Positions 1 to 9,447 are shown, counted from the stretch's first letter. The stretch: DNA of 64,000 nt from Gilvimarinus agarilyticus (GCF_000832015.1 NZ_JXCJ01000001.1:819343-883342); one strand, 5' to 3'. Notes: a model not told the origin generated them from the letters alone. Numbers and translations are program-made.

Positions 1-726
1 TTGCTGAACTCGGATATCGGTCGCGAGCAAGAGCACATGGCTCGCTTCTTAACCATGGCTCGTGATTACGGTCGCGCCAACGGCTTTAAAGGTAACTTCC
101 TGATCGAGCCAAAGCCAATGGAGCCGTCTAAACATCAATACGACTTTGACAGCGAAACTGTGATTGGCTTTTTGCGTCACCACGGCTTGGACAAAGACTT
201 TAAACTGAATATCGAAACCAACCATGCGACGCTGGCTAGTCACACCATGGATCACGAGATGCAAGTGGCGGCTAACGCCGGCATGTTGGGCTCGATCGAT
301 GCTAACCGCGGTGACTACCAAAACCAGTGGGATACCGACCAGTTCCCTTACAATATCAACGAGACCGTTGAGATGATGCTGGTGCTGTTGCGCGCTGGCG
401 GTTGGGCTGGCGGCGGCGTTAACTTTGATGCCAAGCGTCGCCGTAACTCTACGGATCTGGTTGATACGTTCCACGGCCATATTGGCGGTATGGATGTATT
501 TGCCCGCTCGCTGATTATTGCCGATGATCTGCTGCAAAACTCCAAGCTCGAGCAGATGCGCAAAGAGCGTTACGCCACGTTTGACGCAGGCGATGGCGCT
601 AAATTTGAGGCCGGCGATCTGAGCCTCGAAGCGCTAGCTGCCATTGGCAATGCAGGTGGCGAGCCGGCGCAAACCAGTGGTCAGCAGGAACTCTACGAAA
701 ATATTATTAATCGTTTTGTCCGCTAA
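1..726 (+). CDS. xylA: Xylose isomerase, 3' part (5' end outside window)
   Basis: Converts D-xylose to D-xylulose in the cytoplasm, using two divalent metal ions. The 241 visible codons correspond to roughly the C-terminal 55% of the ~440-residue family. Recognisable segments are [14 protein letters not shown] (residues 36-49), the [11 protein letters not shown] metal-site region (69-79), SIDANRGD and the WDTDQFP metal ligand stretch (98-117), and [13 protein letters not shown] (137-149). The first codon shown is an internal leucine, so the reading frame enters from before the window. A hairpin terminator follows. The secreted GH3 enzyme downstream suggests the xylose comes from xylan or xylo-oligosaccharide breakdown. 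Identity is strong; the gene is incomplete only because of the window edge. Confidence 0.96.
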   Translation: MLNSDIGREQEHMARFLTMARDYGRANGFKGNFLIEPKPMEPSKHQYDFDSETVIGFLRHHGLDKDFKLNIETNHATLASHTMDHEMQVAANAGMLGSIDANRGDYQNQWDTDQFPYNINETVEMMLVLLRAGGWAGGGVNFDAKRRRNSTDLVDTFHGHIGGMDVFARSLIIADDLLQNSKLEQMRKERYATFDAGDGAKFEAGDLSLEALAAIGNAGGEPAQTSGQQELYENIINRFVR

Positions 727-764
727 CTATGGGCTAAAAGCCATTAATTGACGCTATACAAACT

Positions 765-807
765 GGGCTTGTTGTTCTCAGCGTGAGCGCAACAGGCCCG
801 TTTTTTT
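765..807 (+). terminator. Intrinsic terminator after xylA
   Basis: GGGCTTGTTG (765-774) pairs with CAACAGGCCC (790-799) over ten base pairs with one G-T wobble, followed by a run of seven T. It lies 39 bases after the xylA stop and separates xylA from the GH3 gene. Confidence 0.85.
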
Positions 808-900
808 ATAGAAAAATCGTGTCGCCCAAGAGCCATGTTCACGGTGGTTCGCCTAGAATCCACCTTCATAATAAAGCCATACTAGAATATAGGTGCACAT

Positions 901-3357
901 ATGATTCATCGTAATGCCCGGCTTTTTTCCATGATGACGTTTATCGGTATGAGTTTGCTTGGTGCAGTTTCGGCCTCAGCGTCGGAGTCGCCAGCCTACA
1001 AAGATGCAAGCCTGCCTGTCGATGCGCGAGTGAATGATCTGCTGCGCCGAATGACCCTTGAAGAGAAGGTGGCCCAGCTTCAAGCCATTTGGGCGGCAAG
1101 GCAAGACCTCGAAACCAGCGATGGTGAGTTTACCGACGCCAAAGCAAAAGAGATTCTAGGTTTGGGAGTGGGGCAAATTGCCCGCCCATCCGAAAATAAA
1201 GCGCAAATAACCACCAACAAAACGCCTGAGCAAACGGTTGCGTTTGTTAATAATGCGCAGCGCTGGCTGATTGAAAATACTCGCCTGGGCATTCCCGCTA
1301 TTTTTCATGAAGAGGCTTTGCACGGCCATGCTGCGCGCGACGCAACGAGTTTTCCTCAGGCGATTGCACTGGCGAGCACCTGGAACCCTACATTGATCGA
1401 ACAAATGTACACGGTGAGCGCGGCTGAAGTTAGGCGCCGTGGTGGACAACAGGCGTTAACCCCTATTTTAGATGTAGCGCGCGACCCGCGCTGGGGCCGA
1501 ATTGAAGAGACGATGGGTGAAGATCCGTACTTAATTGCCGAGATGGGTGTCGCGGCTGTGCGCGGGTTTCAGGGAGAGGGCGATGACGTTGGCAAGGATC
1601 GGGTGATTGCTACTTTAAAGCACTTGGCCGGTCATGGCGAGCCTACCGGTGGAATGAACATCGCACCGACGCCAGTGGGTGAGCGCACCTTGCGTGAGGT
1701 ATTTTTGTTTCCTTTTGAGGCGGCCGTAAAGCTTGCTGGTGCACGCAGTGTTATGGCCTCCTACAATGAAATTGACGGCGTTCCATCCCACGCGAATGGA
1801 AAATTGCTCAACGATATTCTTCGTGGAGAGTGGGGTTTTGATGGCGTTTTGGTAAGTGATTACTATGCCATTTCCGAGCTTATGACCCGCCACCACATTG
1901 TCGCAACTAAAGCGGAAGCCGCCGTTGCCGCGTTACAAGCGGGCGTCGATATGGAACTTCCTGATGGCGATACTTACCCCGCGCTGGTAGATTTAGTTGC
2001 GCAAGGTAAGGTGGATGAGTCTTTGATTGATACCGCTGTTGCCCGTGTATTGCATGAAAAATTTATGCTTGGCTTGTTTGAAAATCCCTACACTGACGAC
2101 GCTGGTGTCGATGGTTTTATTGGTAATGATGAGCACAAGGCGTTAGCGCAAACGGTTGCTGAGCAGGCCATCGTGCTGCTTAAAAATGACGAAAATCTAT
2201 TACCTATCGATGCCGCTACACTCAAGTCAGTTGCTTTGATTGGCCCGCATGCCGATGAAGGTATGTTGGGTGGCTACAGCGATGTACCGCGTCATACCGT
2301 AAGTATCCTTGAGGGGGTTCAAACCTATTTAGCCGGAAAAGCCGATGTGACCTTTGCTCGAGGTACACGATTAACGATCGATAAAGGAGAGGCGGGTGTA
2401 GACTCTGTTGCCGCCAACACGCGCTCGAAGGAGCGCTGGAATACGGATGATATCGTATTGGCCACTGCCGACGATAAAAAAGGTTTAATGAATGAAGCCG
2501 TGAAACTTGCGGCGGCCAGTGATTTGGCGTTGATCGTAGTGGGCGGTAATGAACAGACTTCGCGTGAAGGGTGGGCGGAAGGTCACCTGGGTGATCGCAC
2601 TGACATACAGCTATTAGGCGATCAGCGTGAGTTGGTCGAAAAGGTTTTGGCAACGGGCACGCCTACGGTGGTGCTGTTACAAAACGGACGACCTTTGGCG
2701 ATTCCGGAACTCGCCGAAAAAGCGCCGGCCATTATGGAACTTTGGTATCTTGGGCAAGAGGCTGGTCATGCTGTCGCTCGTACCGTGTTTGGTGATGTTA
2801 ACCCCAGTGGTAAATTACCGGTAACGATTGCGCGTTCAGTGGGCCAGCTACCTGTTTATTATAATCATAAAAACACCGCCAAACGCGGCTATGCGTTTAG
2901 TGATATGTCGCCGCTGTATGCGTTTGGTCACGGCTTAAGTTATACCGAGTTTAAATACGGTGAGTTAACGGTGAGTGGAAGCCCTGTTAAAGCTGGGGGC
3001 TCGGTGACGCTGAGCACGACGATCACCAATACGGGTAAGCGCACAGGGACAGAGGTGGTTCAGTTGTACCTGCACGACAAAGTTGCCTCACTGACTCGCC
3101 CTGTTCAGGAGCTAAAAGGTTTTGCGCGTGTAGAGCTTCAGCCAGGCCAAAGCCGTACCGTAAGTTTTGACGTGGCCGCAAATCAACTTGGCTTTTATGA
3201 TCAGGACTTAAATTACATCTTAGAGCCTGGTGTTTTTGAGGTTATGGTTGGGAGTTCGTCAGCGGATATTCGCGCGCAAGGCGAGTTTACGGTGACGGGC
3301 GCGACGACTGATATTGGTGAGGAAAAAGCGTATTTGACTAAGGTTGAGATTAAGTAG
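901..3357 (+). CDS. Secreted glycoside hydrolase family 3 (beta-xylosidase or beta-glucosidase)
   Basis: An 818-residue GH3 enzyme that removes single sugars from the non-reducing end of oligosaccharides. Residues 1-28 form a signal peptide ending in ASAS, so the protein is periplasmic or exported. The (beta/alpha)8 domain covers about 35-390. It includes the KHLAGHG segment (240-246) and the nucleophile Asp320 in LVSDYY. The alpha/beta sandwich (about 420-690) holds the likely acid/base Glu556 in SREGW. A fibronectin-III-like domain (about 710-800) closes the protein. The gene follows xylA, which favours xylosidase activity, but the sequence alone does not fix the substrate. The ATG at 901 has only a weak ribosome binding site (AGGT). 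Confidence 0.9.
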   Translation: MIHRNARLFSMMTFIGMSLLGAVSASASESPAYKDASLPVDARVNDLLRRMTLEEKVAQLQAIWAARQDLETSDGEFTDAKAKEILGLGVGQIARPSENKAQITTNKTPEQTVAFVNNAQRWLIENTRLGIPAIFHEEALHGHAARDATSFPQAIALASTWNPTLIEQMYTVSAAEVRRRGGQQALTPILDVARDPRWGRIEETMGEDPYLIAEMGVAAVRGFQGEGDDVGKDRVIATLKHLAGHGEPTGGMNIAPTPVGERTLREVFLFPFEAAVKLAGARSVMASYNEIDGVPSHANGKLLNDILRGEWGFDGVLVSDYYAISELMTRHHIVATKAEAAVAALQAGVDMELPDGDTYPALVDLVAQGKVDESLIDTAVARVLHEKFMLGLFENPYTDDAGVDGFIGNDEHKALAQTVAEQAIVLLKNDENLLPIDAATLKSVALIGPHADEGMLGGYSDVPRHTVSILEGVQTYLAGKADVTFARGTRLTIDKGEAGVDSVAANTRSKERWNTDDIVLATADDKKGLMNEAVKLAAASDLALIVVGGNEQTSREGWAEGHLGDRTDIQLLGDQRELVEKVLATGTPTVVLLQNGRPLAIPELAEKAPAIMELWYLGQEAGHAVARTVFGDVNPSGKLPVTIARSVGQLPVYYNHKNTAKRGYAFSDMSPLYAFGHGLSYTEFKYGELTVSGSPVKAGGSVTLSTTITNTGKRTGTEVVQLYLHDKVASLTRPVQELKGFARVELQPGQSRTVSFDVAANQLGFYDQDLNYILEPGVFEVMVGSSSADIRAQGEFTVTGATTDIGEEKAYLTKVEIK

Positions 3358-3365
3358 GCGTCGAG

Positions 3366-3427
3366 CTTTGCATCCGTTTGTCGGAAAAGAATGTGTAACG
3401 TCTCAATAGGTGGCCACGGATGCAAAG
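3366..3427. repeat. 12-bp perfect inverted repeat with 38-base spacer
   Basis: CTTTGCATCCGT at 3366-3377 is the exact reverse complement of 3416-3427. It starts 8 bases after the GH3 stop codon. It could form a long hairpin at the 3' end of the GH3 transcript or be the remnant of a small mobile repeat. No T-tract follows, so it is not a standard intrinsic terminator. Confidence 0.7.
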
Positions 3428-3454
3428 TGGTGGTGGGTTGCTATACTCATATAT

Positions 3455-3480
3455 CCAACTAACGCACGCGAGTTGGGTTT
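3455..3480 (+). terminator. Possible terminator after the GH3 gene
   Basis: CCAACT (3455-3460) pairs with AGTTGG (3471-3476) across a 10-base loop, followed by GTTTTG. The short stem and short T-run make this weak. Confidence 0.4.
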
Positions 3481-3695
3481 TGTCTGCTCGCTAATGAGCT
3501 GTCGCCGAGATGAGTGTCAACGTCGATAGGATGAATGCTTTTCCTGCCTAAGGCGTGTTCGGTCGGGGTGGGGCAATTGATGGTTCGCTGGTCTCAAAAG
3601 TGGCTGATTCTCGGCGGCTTGTCCTCCTCAATGTAAAGCTAGGGCGTTGTTAACGTTACCTCCGGATTGCTGCTAGCGTAATATTCAAAGAAAAT

Positions 3696-3710
3696 CTATA
3701 AGACTTATAG
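3696..3710. promoter_or_regulatory. 7-1-7 palindrome, candidate operator
   Basis: CTATAAG-A-CTTATAG is a perfect 15-base dyad with a single central base, 181 bases upstream of the lipoprotein ATG and inside an AT-rich promoter-like stretch. The regulator is not identifiable from the site. Confidence 0.4.
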
Positions 3711-3890
3711 TCAATTAGAATATTTGTGTGGTATGTTACTGACACTGCGGTCAGTTTGAGTGCTCAAAGTCTCTTATTAGGGGCTTTCAAATGTGGCCAG
3801 CACGCTATAGATGACGCAAAGTTTACCGACACCGGTCTGCTTCGTTCAATAATAATTAAGCTGAAGACTAGAATAATAGAGGGCTTCAAT

Positions 3891-5579
3891 ATGTTACAAA
3901 AACTACTCATTGTGTTCTGCACGCTCTTTGTGCTCTCGGCCTGTGGCGGGGATCTTGATTTAGGAGCGGGTACTTCATCTCCATCTGAGGGCTCTGGCGG
4001 AGAAGATGGCGGCGGCACCGACGGTTCGGGCTCGGGTGATTTCGAACCCGGCGAGCCACAGATTTATACCTATATTCCTTTCTCTGAAGAAACTGACATC
4101 GATGGTTGGGCTAGCCGCTGTGTGGATAACTGCAATGCGACAGCGAGCTTTAGCTGGAATGGCAGTGAAGAGGTTTTGGCGGCCGAGCCTACCTGGGCTA
4201 GCGACAGCGATATGCTGGATATCTACGGCGCCGTGGGTGAAGTGGATGACATGGCTGGCTCCGCCGCCAGTATTTGGGTTTATGTCAGCGATGCTTACGC
4301 CAACGATGGCAACATGAGCATGCACTTATTGCTCAGTAACGCCGCTGGCCTTAAGGGCGTAAGTCGCGCTTATCCGCCAAAAGCGGGTTGGAATCGCATT
4401 GAGATGTGGGAGCTGGCGGCCGGTACCGGCGAAATTGTCGTAATCGACGGCACTGAGTACCTCGACTACGGCACCTTCGCGTGGCACGACCAAGGCTTTT
4501 CTTTACGAGATATCAACGAAATTGGCGTGCGCCTGATAGCGAATGGCAAAGCACCTGAGGTTAATGGGCCTCTGTGGTTTGACAACGTCACCATGACGCC
4601 AGCATCTGGCAGCGGGCCATTAATTGTGGCCGCCGATGATCCGGCCTGGACCGTGATGGACGCCACCGACGAAGTCACCGTTCAGCGTGATGACACAGGT
4701 GTGTTTTATGAGCCCTCGGCAGCGGATCAAAAGCTTGTGTACTTGCTTGAAGGGCCGACAGATCTGGTTGGTCGCAGCTTTGATATGACCATTACTGTCG
4801 ATCAGGCTTTTAAAGATTCCGGCGCCGATATTCAACCGATTATGCAACTTAACTTTGGCAGCTACACCGGCGAATTTGGTTGTTATGTGGGTAATGGTTC
4901 ATTAACGGCGGGCGAGCCCTACGAGGTGAACTGTGCTACAGAAAACGAAGCGTTTGTGGCCGAAGAAGGGCAAAACATTCGTGTGGGCCTGCAGGTTAAA
5001 AACGAGGTTGCCGGTCGCGTAACCATTAATAGCATGCAGATCAACATTAATGCCGGCGGTGGCGACACAGGGCCTTTCGCCCTTGTGCCTTCGCAAGAAA
5101 CTGTCGACGCCGGCACGTGGGGTAACGACAACTGGCAGGGCCTTGAAGGTGCTCCAGATTTGTCCTACGACGCCGATTCGGGCGCGCTAAGCATTGCGCC
5201 TAACTGGCAGGGTATGGACAGTGATGAGCGCACGGTGATGTATCTTGCGGAAGAAGGTGAGCTGCCCGAGCTAGAAGGTGCGACGGTTGGGGTTGAGCTG
5301 TACCTTAGCGATTACTACTTTACAGAAAACCCCGGCATGGCCATGCAAATTTACATTCAGCAGGCCAGCGATAGCTACGCGGGTAATTATGGTAGCAACA
5401 TTGCCTTAAGTGCGGGTGAAGACTTGGGTGATGGTTGGTATCGGTTTGAGCGTGTTATGGAGGATGTTCCGACTGAGCCCGCTGCGCTCCGTGTAGGTAT
5501 CAAGCTTCAGGGCGGCGGTTTAGCGGCCCGGGAAGAGGGAGCCGATCCAATTCTTTTACGCCAAATCACCGTTGAGTAA
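3891..5579 (+). CDS. Lipoprotein with repeated beta-sandwich (carbohydrate-binding-like) regions
   Basis: A 562-residue lipoprotein of unassigned family. I chose ATG 3891 because it begins a classic lipoprotein signal (MLQKLLIVFCTLFVLSAC, lipobox Cys18) and has GAGG nine bases upstream. The open frame upstream adds 55 residues with no export signal. After Cys18 comes a flexible Gly/Ser/Glu/Asp tether (about 20-55). The rest reads as beta-rich segments: about 60-245, ending in a GPLWFDNVTM strand like galactose-binding-fold modules, about 250-395, and about 400-562. No catalytic motif is visible. It sits directly before a large TonB-dependent receptor, which suggests a surface or periplasmic glycan-binding helper, analogous in role to SusE/F-type lipoproteins. 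That role is inference from context. Confidence 0.75.
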   Translation: MLQKLLIVFCTLFVLSACGGDLDLGAGTSSPSEGSGGEDGGGTDGSGSGDFEPGEPQIYTYIPFSEETDIDGWASRCVDNCNATASFSWNGSEEVLAAEPTWASDSDMLDIYGAVGEVDDMAGSAASIWVYVSDAYANDGNMSMHLLLSNAAGLKGVSRAYPPKAGWNRIEMWELAAGTGEIVVIDGTEYLDYGTFAWHDQGFSLRDINEIGVRLIANGKAPEVNGPLWFDNVTMTPASGSGPLIVAADDPAWTVMDATDEVTVQRDDTGVFYEPSAADQKLVYLLEGPTDLVGRSFDMTITVDQAFKDSGADIQPIMQLNFGSYTGEFGCYVGNGSLTAGEPYEVNCATENEAFVAEEGQNIRVGLQVKNEVAGRVTINSMQININAGGGDTGPFALVPSQETVDAGTWGNDNWQGLEGAPDLSYDADSGALSIAPNWQGMDSDERTVMYLAEEGELPELEGATVGVELYLSDYYFTENPGMAMQIYIQQASDSYAGNYGSNIALSAGEDLGDGWYRFERVMEDVPTEPAALRVGIKLQGGGLAAREEGADPILLRQITVE

Positions 5580-5606
5580 GGCGGTGTTGTAAAAGGTTTT
5601 AGTTAA

Positions 5607-5631
5607 AGCCCGCGCCTTGCGAGGCCGGGCT
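5607..5631 (+). terminator. Hairpin after the lipoprotein gene
   Basis: AGCCCG-C-GCCT (5607-5617) pairs with AGGCCGGGCT (5622-5631) around a TGCG loop with one bulged C. No T-run follows, so it may protect the 3' end or weaken read-through rather than fully terminate. Confidence 0.4.
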
Positions 5632-5956
5632 CGGCCAATTAACTCAAGGGTCATAGTCACTAACTAAGTATTACACGGCGGAGCCAGTTTGTTGTGGCTT
5701 TGCCAGCGATGTACCGAGCCTGTTTACTGTTTGACTATTACCTGGTCATCGGGCAACATCGCAGTAGTGGTCTTAATGACTATTTGAGGGTGTGAGGCGG
5801 TGTTTTAGTCGAGGCTAAACATAAGTGATAAAGCCGGCTTAATTCGCTTCAGATGCTGTGACCGTGCAAGAGTTGAGAAAGCTGATCCATTAGGTAAGTG
5901 TTGGCAGCCCGTATCTAGCAATACCTGCATGAGCGGAGCCTAGCTGTCGATACTGA

Positions 5957-5988
5957 GTTACATAATAACAACGTTACATAATAACAAC
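5957..5988 (+). repeat. 16-bp tandem repeat upstream of TonB receptor start
   Basis: GTTACATAATAACAAC occurs twice back to back (5957-5972 and 5973-5988), ending 13 bases before the receptor ATG. Each copy contains a GTTA-N5-TAAC dyad, so the pair could be a double operator or an mRNA structure near the ribosome binding site. Confidence 0.85.
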
Positions 5989-6001
5989 GGGGTAAAGCGC
6001 T

Positions 6002-9000
6002 ATGGTTTATCGCGACAACAACAAGAGAGTTGTCCCTTTCAAAAAGTCGATGCTTGCTATTTGTGTTATGGCAATCGGTTCTCCAACTTTTGCTCAGGAT
6101 ACACCACCTTTAGAGCAAGAAATGCTGGAAGAAATCGTCGTCAGCGGCACGCGTCAGAACTTAGAAAATGCTCAGGACATTAAACGAAATGCAGATACGT
6201 TTGTTGATGCTATTTCAGCCGAAGACATAGGCTCGTTGCCGGATCGCAGTGTGCTCGAAGCTATGCAGCGTATGCCCGGTGTATCCATCGAGCGCTTCCA
6301 GGCGCCAGAAGATCCTGATCACTTTGGGGTTGAAGGCAGCGGCGCGGTTATCCGCGGCATGAGTGCAACGCGAAGCGAGTTTAATGGCCGCGATTCTTTT
6401 ACCGCCAGCTCAGGCCGAGGCCTGAACTTTCAGGATGTGCCACCAGAGTTGATGGCCGGTGTGGATCTTTATAAAAACCAGACCGCCGATATGATCGAAG
6501 GTGGTATTGGCGGGACAGTGAGCCTGCGTACCCGTAAGCCTTTTGATCAAGACGGTCAACGCATCGCCTTCACCGGTGACGTGTCTTATGGCGATATGGC
6601 AGAAGAGGAGTCGCCTACGGTTTCCGGTTTGTACAGCAACCGCTGGGATACGGAAGAGCTGGGTGAATTCGGCTTTTTGATTAACGCCTCCTACTCAGAG
6701 TTAATCGGCGAATCGAACGGCATACAAAGTGACGCCTTTGTAAAATACAACGCCGATACGCTGGGCGCGCCCTCGAGTGTCGCGGATGAAAACAACCAAG
6801 TGTGGATGACCAACGGCTCTAACTTCTTCACCAAAGAAGATGACCGGGTGCGTAAAGGCTTTGCCACCGCCTTTCAGTGGGCGAGCCCTGATGATACGTT
6901 AGAGGCCACAGCGGAGTTTATTCGCTCTGACGCACGCTTGAGCTGGAAAGAAAACGCCATTAAGTATCAGGGCGGCTACGGTGAAGAGAACGACGATGGT
7001 TCTGTGAGTGAAACCCGTCGCGCCCGTCCTTATCCTGGTACCGAGTTTGCGTTTGATGAGCGAGGTATTTTTGAATCCGGCTACATTACCGATGGTGGCG
7101 GCTGGCGCGGCGGCGAAGGTCGTGTGCCAAGTGGCTGGGCCGGTGAGGGTGATGCGCCAGAAAATTATGTTACTCAAAACGATTATTTTGGCCAGAAGTA
7201 TCAAGCGGATACACGCTATAAAGATACGCGCACAATTGTTGATGACCTGAGCTTCAACCTTAAGTGGACGCCGAATGAGGATTGGGAATTCGAAGGCGAC
7301 TTCCAGTTGATAAACGCGACTACAGAGGACGATGATCTTCAGGTCGCTAATGGCTTCTACGGTTTGCAGCAGTTTTCTATGACGGGGGATAAGCCTTATC
7401 TAAACGTTATTGAACCGTGGGACGGCCGTCGTGATGCCAACCCCGAATACTACGCTGAAGACTTCCCCGGGTTCTCGAATGACCCGGCCGGTGACAGCAA
7501 CTACTTCCAGGACCCAGACTCGTACTGGTGGCGCTCGGCAATGGATCACTACGAGCGCTCAGAGGGTGAGTCAAAAGCCGTGCGCTTTGACGCTACCCAC
7601 TACTTTGATAACTCGGATTTCTTGCGCTCTGTGAAAGCGGGTGTACGCTACGCCGACCGCAACCAGATTGTTCGCATGACGCCCTACAACTGGGGCAGCA
7701 TCGGCGCTGAGTGGGGGCCAAATGGTGGTGAAGGCGCCTTGTGGCTCTCGGAGACCGAAGAGCTAAGCGATGGCTATGAGTATGTTGATTGGTCCGAGTT
7801 CCACCGCGGTGGTGTGGCTAGCATCCCAGGTGGTGGCTTCCTCTTTCCAACAGAGCAGTTGCTTAAAGATGTGATTGCCGGTCGCGATTTGCCGCAGGCC
7901 AACCCGGGTGCCGAAGGCGCATGGGATCCTGCCAATGAGCGTCCAGAAGTTGGTAATAACGGCACCTATTTTACCGAGGCGGAAATTTACGATACTACGG
8001 AAACTAACAAGGCCGTTTATGTTCGCCTTGACTTTGGCTCTGACGAAACCGCGCTGCGCTTTTCGGGTAATGTCGGTTTACGCTATGTCGAGTTGGATCG
8101 GGATGCCCTCGGTTCGATTCAATACCCGGACATGATTGGTCAGGCGTACCCAGAGGGTGCCCCAACTGATTTGTCCGATAGCGGCGCTATCCGCAAGTGG
8201 GCCGAAGAGCAAGTGGGTGCGTTTGATCCAGGCTTGTTCCCGAGCGAACAAGACTGGCTGGACGACGTTAACAATTTAATGTCTTACTCTCGGGATGCAA
8301 ACAATTGGTTGTCTGAAACCGAGCAAAACTTTGGTAATAACGTAGACGAAAACCAGGAAGATAGCACCTCATGGGATGGTCTTCTGCCTAGCTTAAACTT
8401 AAAAGTCGAGCTGACAGATGATTTGATTACTCGCTTTGCGGTTGCCAAAGCCATTGCCTTACCGGATATGTCTGAGGTGCGTAATCAGGCGGTTTTGGGT
8501 GCGCAGCAACTGGTTGTGACCCGCGAAAACAATACCAACGAAATCGTTGAGCCGGGCCCTGTGGACGACGGTATCAACATCTTGGGTGTTAACGACGCGG
8601 TCTGGATCGGTAGTGGTGGTAACCCCGGTTTGCAACCGATGGAGTCGATTCAGTATGACGCCTCGCTGGAGTGGTACTTTGCGCCGGTAGGTTCTATTAC
8701 GGCCAGTATCTTTTATAAAGATCTGAGCAACTTCTTTATTGAGGGGGCGGTGCCCCGGACCTTTACGAACCCGAGTACCGGCGTAAGTCAGACCGTTGAC
8801 TTCACGACGACTCGCAACGGTGAAGAAGGCAAAATGCAGGGTATCGAACTGGCTTACCAGCAGTTCTACGATATGTTGCCCGAGCCTTTTGACGGTTTTG
8901 GTATCCAGGCTAACTACACCTTTATTGATTCCGAAGGTGTGCCTAACTTCACCAGCGACGCACAGGCGACGACCGAAGTTGACGGCGAAGACAGCGGTCC

Positions 9001-9394
9001 CGATACGCCACAGCCAGGTCTAGAGGTGGTTGATTTGAGTTTGCTGGAAGGTCTGCCGTTGCGCGGTCAGTCTGAGCACACGGCCAACTTAGTGTTGATG
9101 TACGAAAAGAACGACTGGTCGGCTCGTTTAGCCTACAACTGGCGCTCTAAGTATTTGGTAACCACTCGCGATGTTATTAGTGGTCAGCCGATTTGGAACG
9201 ACGATGCAGGCTTTCTTGACGGCTCGGTGCAGTACACGGTGAATGACTACTTCACCATCGGCCTGCAGGCTACTAACCTGCTCGACACCCAGACGGAAAC
9301 CTTGATGACGTTGGATGAGTTCGGTCGTGAAACCGGTCGCTCCTGGTTTATCAATGACCGCCGCCTGGCCCTGACCGCGAAGTTCGTTTATTAA
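6002..9394 (+). CDS. TonB-dependent outer-membrane receptor, large carbohydrate-type
   Basis: An 1130-residue outer-membrane receptor resembling the Xanthomonas/Caulobacter-type group often found in sugar-use loci. A signal peptide (about 1-31, ending TFAQ) precedes a TonB-box-like EEIVVSGTR (43-51). The plug domain (about 55-185) carries SLPDRSVLEAMQRMPGVSIERF-like features, NQTADMIEGGIGGTVSLRTRKP follows, and the beta-barrel ends in an aromatic residue (KFVY), as outer-membrane barrels do. ATG 6002 has GGGG about ten bases upstream. The barrel is large, as expected for oligosaccharide import. Neighbouring GH3 and xylA suggest xylo-oligosaccharides. It ends in a strong terminator before the halogenase genes. 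Confidence 0.92.
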   Translation: MVYRDNNKRVVPFKKSMLAICVMAIGSPTFAQDTPPLEQEMLEEIVVSGTRQNLENAQDIKRNADTFVDAISAEDIGSLPDRSVLEAMQRMPGVSIERFQAPEDPDHFGVEGSGAVIRGMSATRSEFNGRDSFTASSGRGLNFQDVPPELMAGVDLYKNQTADMIEGGIGGTVSLRTRKPFDQDGQRIAFTGDVSYGDMAEEESPTVSGLYSNRWDTEELGEFGFLINASYSELIGESNGIQSDAFVKYNADTLGAPSSVADENNQVWMTNGSNFFTKEDDRVRKGFATAFQWASPDDTLEATAEFIRSDARLSWKENAIKYQGGYGEENDDGSVSETRRARPYPGTEFAFDERGIFESGYITDGGGWRGGEGRVPSGWAGEGDAPENYVTQNDYFGQKYQADTRYKDTRTIVDDLSFNLKWTPNEDWEFEGDFQLINATTEDDDLQVANGFYGLQQFSMTGDKPYLNVIEPWDGRRDANPEYYAEDFPGFSNDPAGDSNYFQDPDSYWWRSAMDHYERSEGESKAVRFDATHYFDNSDFLRSVKAGVRYADRNQIVRMTPYNWGSIGAEWGPNGGEGALWLSETEELSDGYEYVDWSEFHRGGVASIPGGGFLFPTEQLLKDVIAGRDLPQANPGAEGAWDPANERPEVGNNGTYFTEAEIYDTTETNKAVYVRLDFGSDETALRFSGNVGLRYVELDRDALGSIQYPDMIGQAYPEGAPTDLSDSGAIRKWAEEQVGAFDPGLFPSEQDWLDDVNNLMSYSRDANNWLSETEQNFGNNVDENQEDSTSWDGLLPSLNLKVELTDDLITRFAVAKAIALPDMSEVRNQAVLGAQQLVVTRENNTNEIVEPGPVDDGINILGVNDAVWIGSGGNPGLQPMESIQYDASLEWYFAPVGSITASIFYKDLSNFFIEGAVPRTFTNPSTGVSQTVDFTTTRNGEEGKMQGIELAYQQFYDMLPEPFDGFGIQANYTFIDSEGVPNFTSDAQATTEVDGEDSGPDTPQPGLEVVDLSLLEGLPLRGQSEHTANLVLMYEKNDWSARLAYNWRSKYLVTTRDVISGQPIWNDDAGFLDGSVQYTVNDYFTIGLQATNLLDTQTETLMTLDEFGRETGRSWFINDRRLALTAKFVY

Positions 9395-9412
9395 TACGAA
9401 TTGAGCTGAGGT

Positions 9413-9447
9413 AAAAAAGGCGCAACTCTCGGGTTGCGCCTTTTTTT
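9413..9447 (+). terminator. Intrinsic terminator after TonB receptor
   Basis: GGCGCAAC (9419-9426) pairs with GTTGCGCC (9433-9440) around TCTCGG. It is flanked by A6 and T7, giving a strong stem and a good T-tract. Confidence 0.93.

Larger units (their letters stand above)
3358..3890. other. 533-base intergenic region with two inverted repeats
   Basis: No convincing gene is present. It holds a 12-bp perfect inverted repeat just after the GH3 stop (3366-3377 with 3416-3427), a weak terminator-like hairpin (3455-3476), and a 7-1-7 palindrome (3696-3710) in an AT-rich stretch that probably contains the promoter of the lipoprotein gene. An open frame extends upstream of the lipoprotein start to 3726, but its residues do not look like an exported protein's N-terminus. 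Confidence 0.6.
5580..6001. other. 422-base leader region before the TonB receptor
   Basis: No gene seen. It begins with a GC-rich hairpin (5607-5631) lacking a T-tract and ends with a 16-bp tandem repeat (5957-5988) next to the receptor start. The middle shows nothing I can name. A long 5' leader or a separate receptor promoter would fit. Confidence 0.5.

Noticed and set aside
1..726. A complete 241-residue xylose isomerase starting at base 1.
   Set aside because: The TTG at base 1 is an internal leucine codon; the family is about 440 residues, so the gene is cut by the window edge.
2222..2653. A 143-codon - strand frame opposite the GH3 gene.
   Set aside because: Pro/His/Arg-rich shadow translation with no family features; the GH3 reading is certain.
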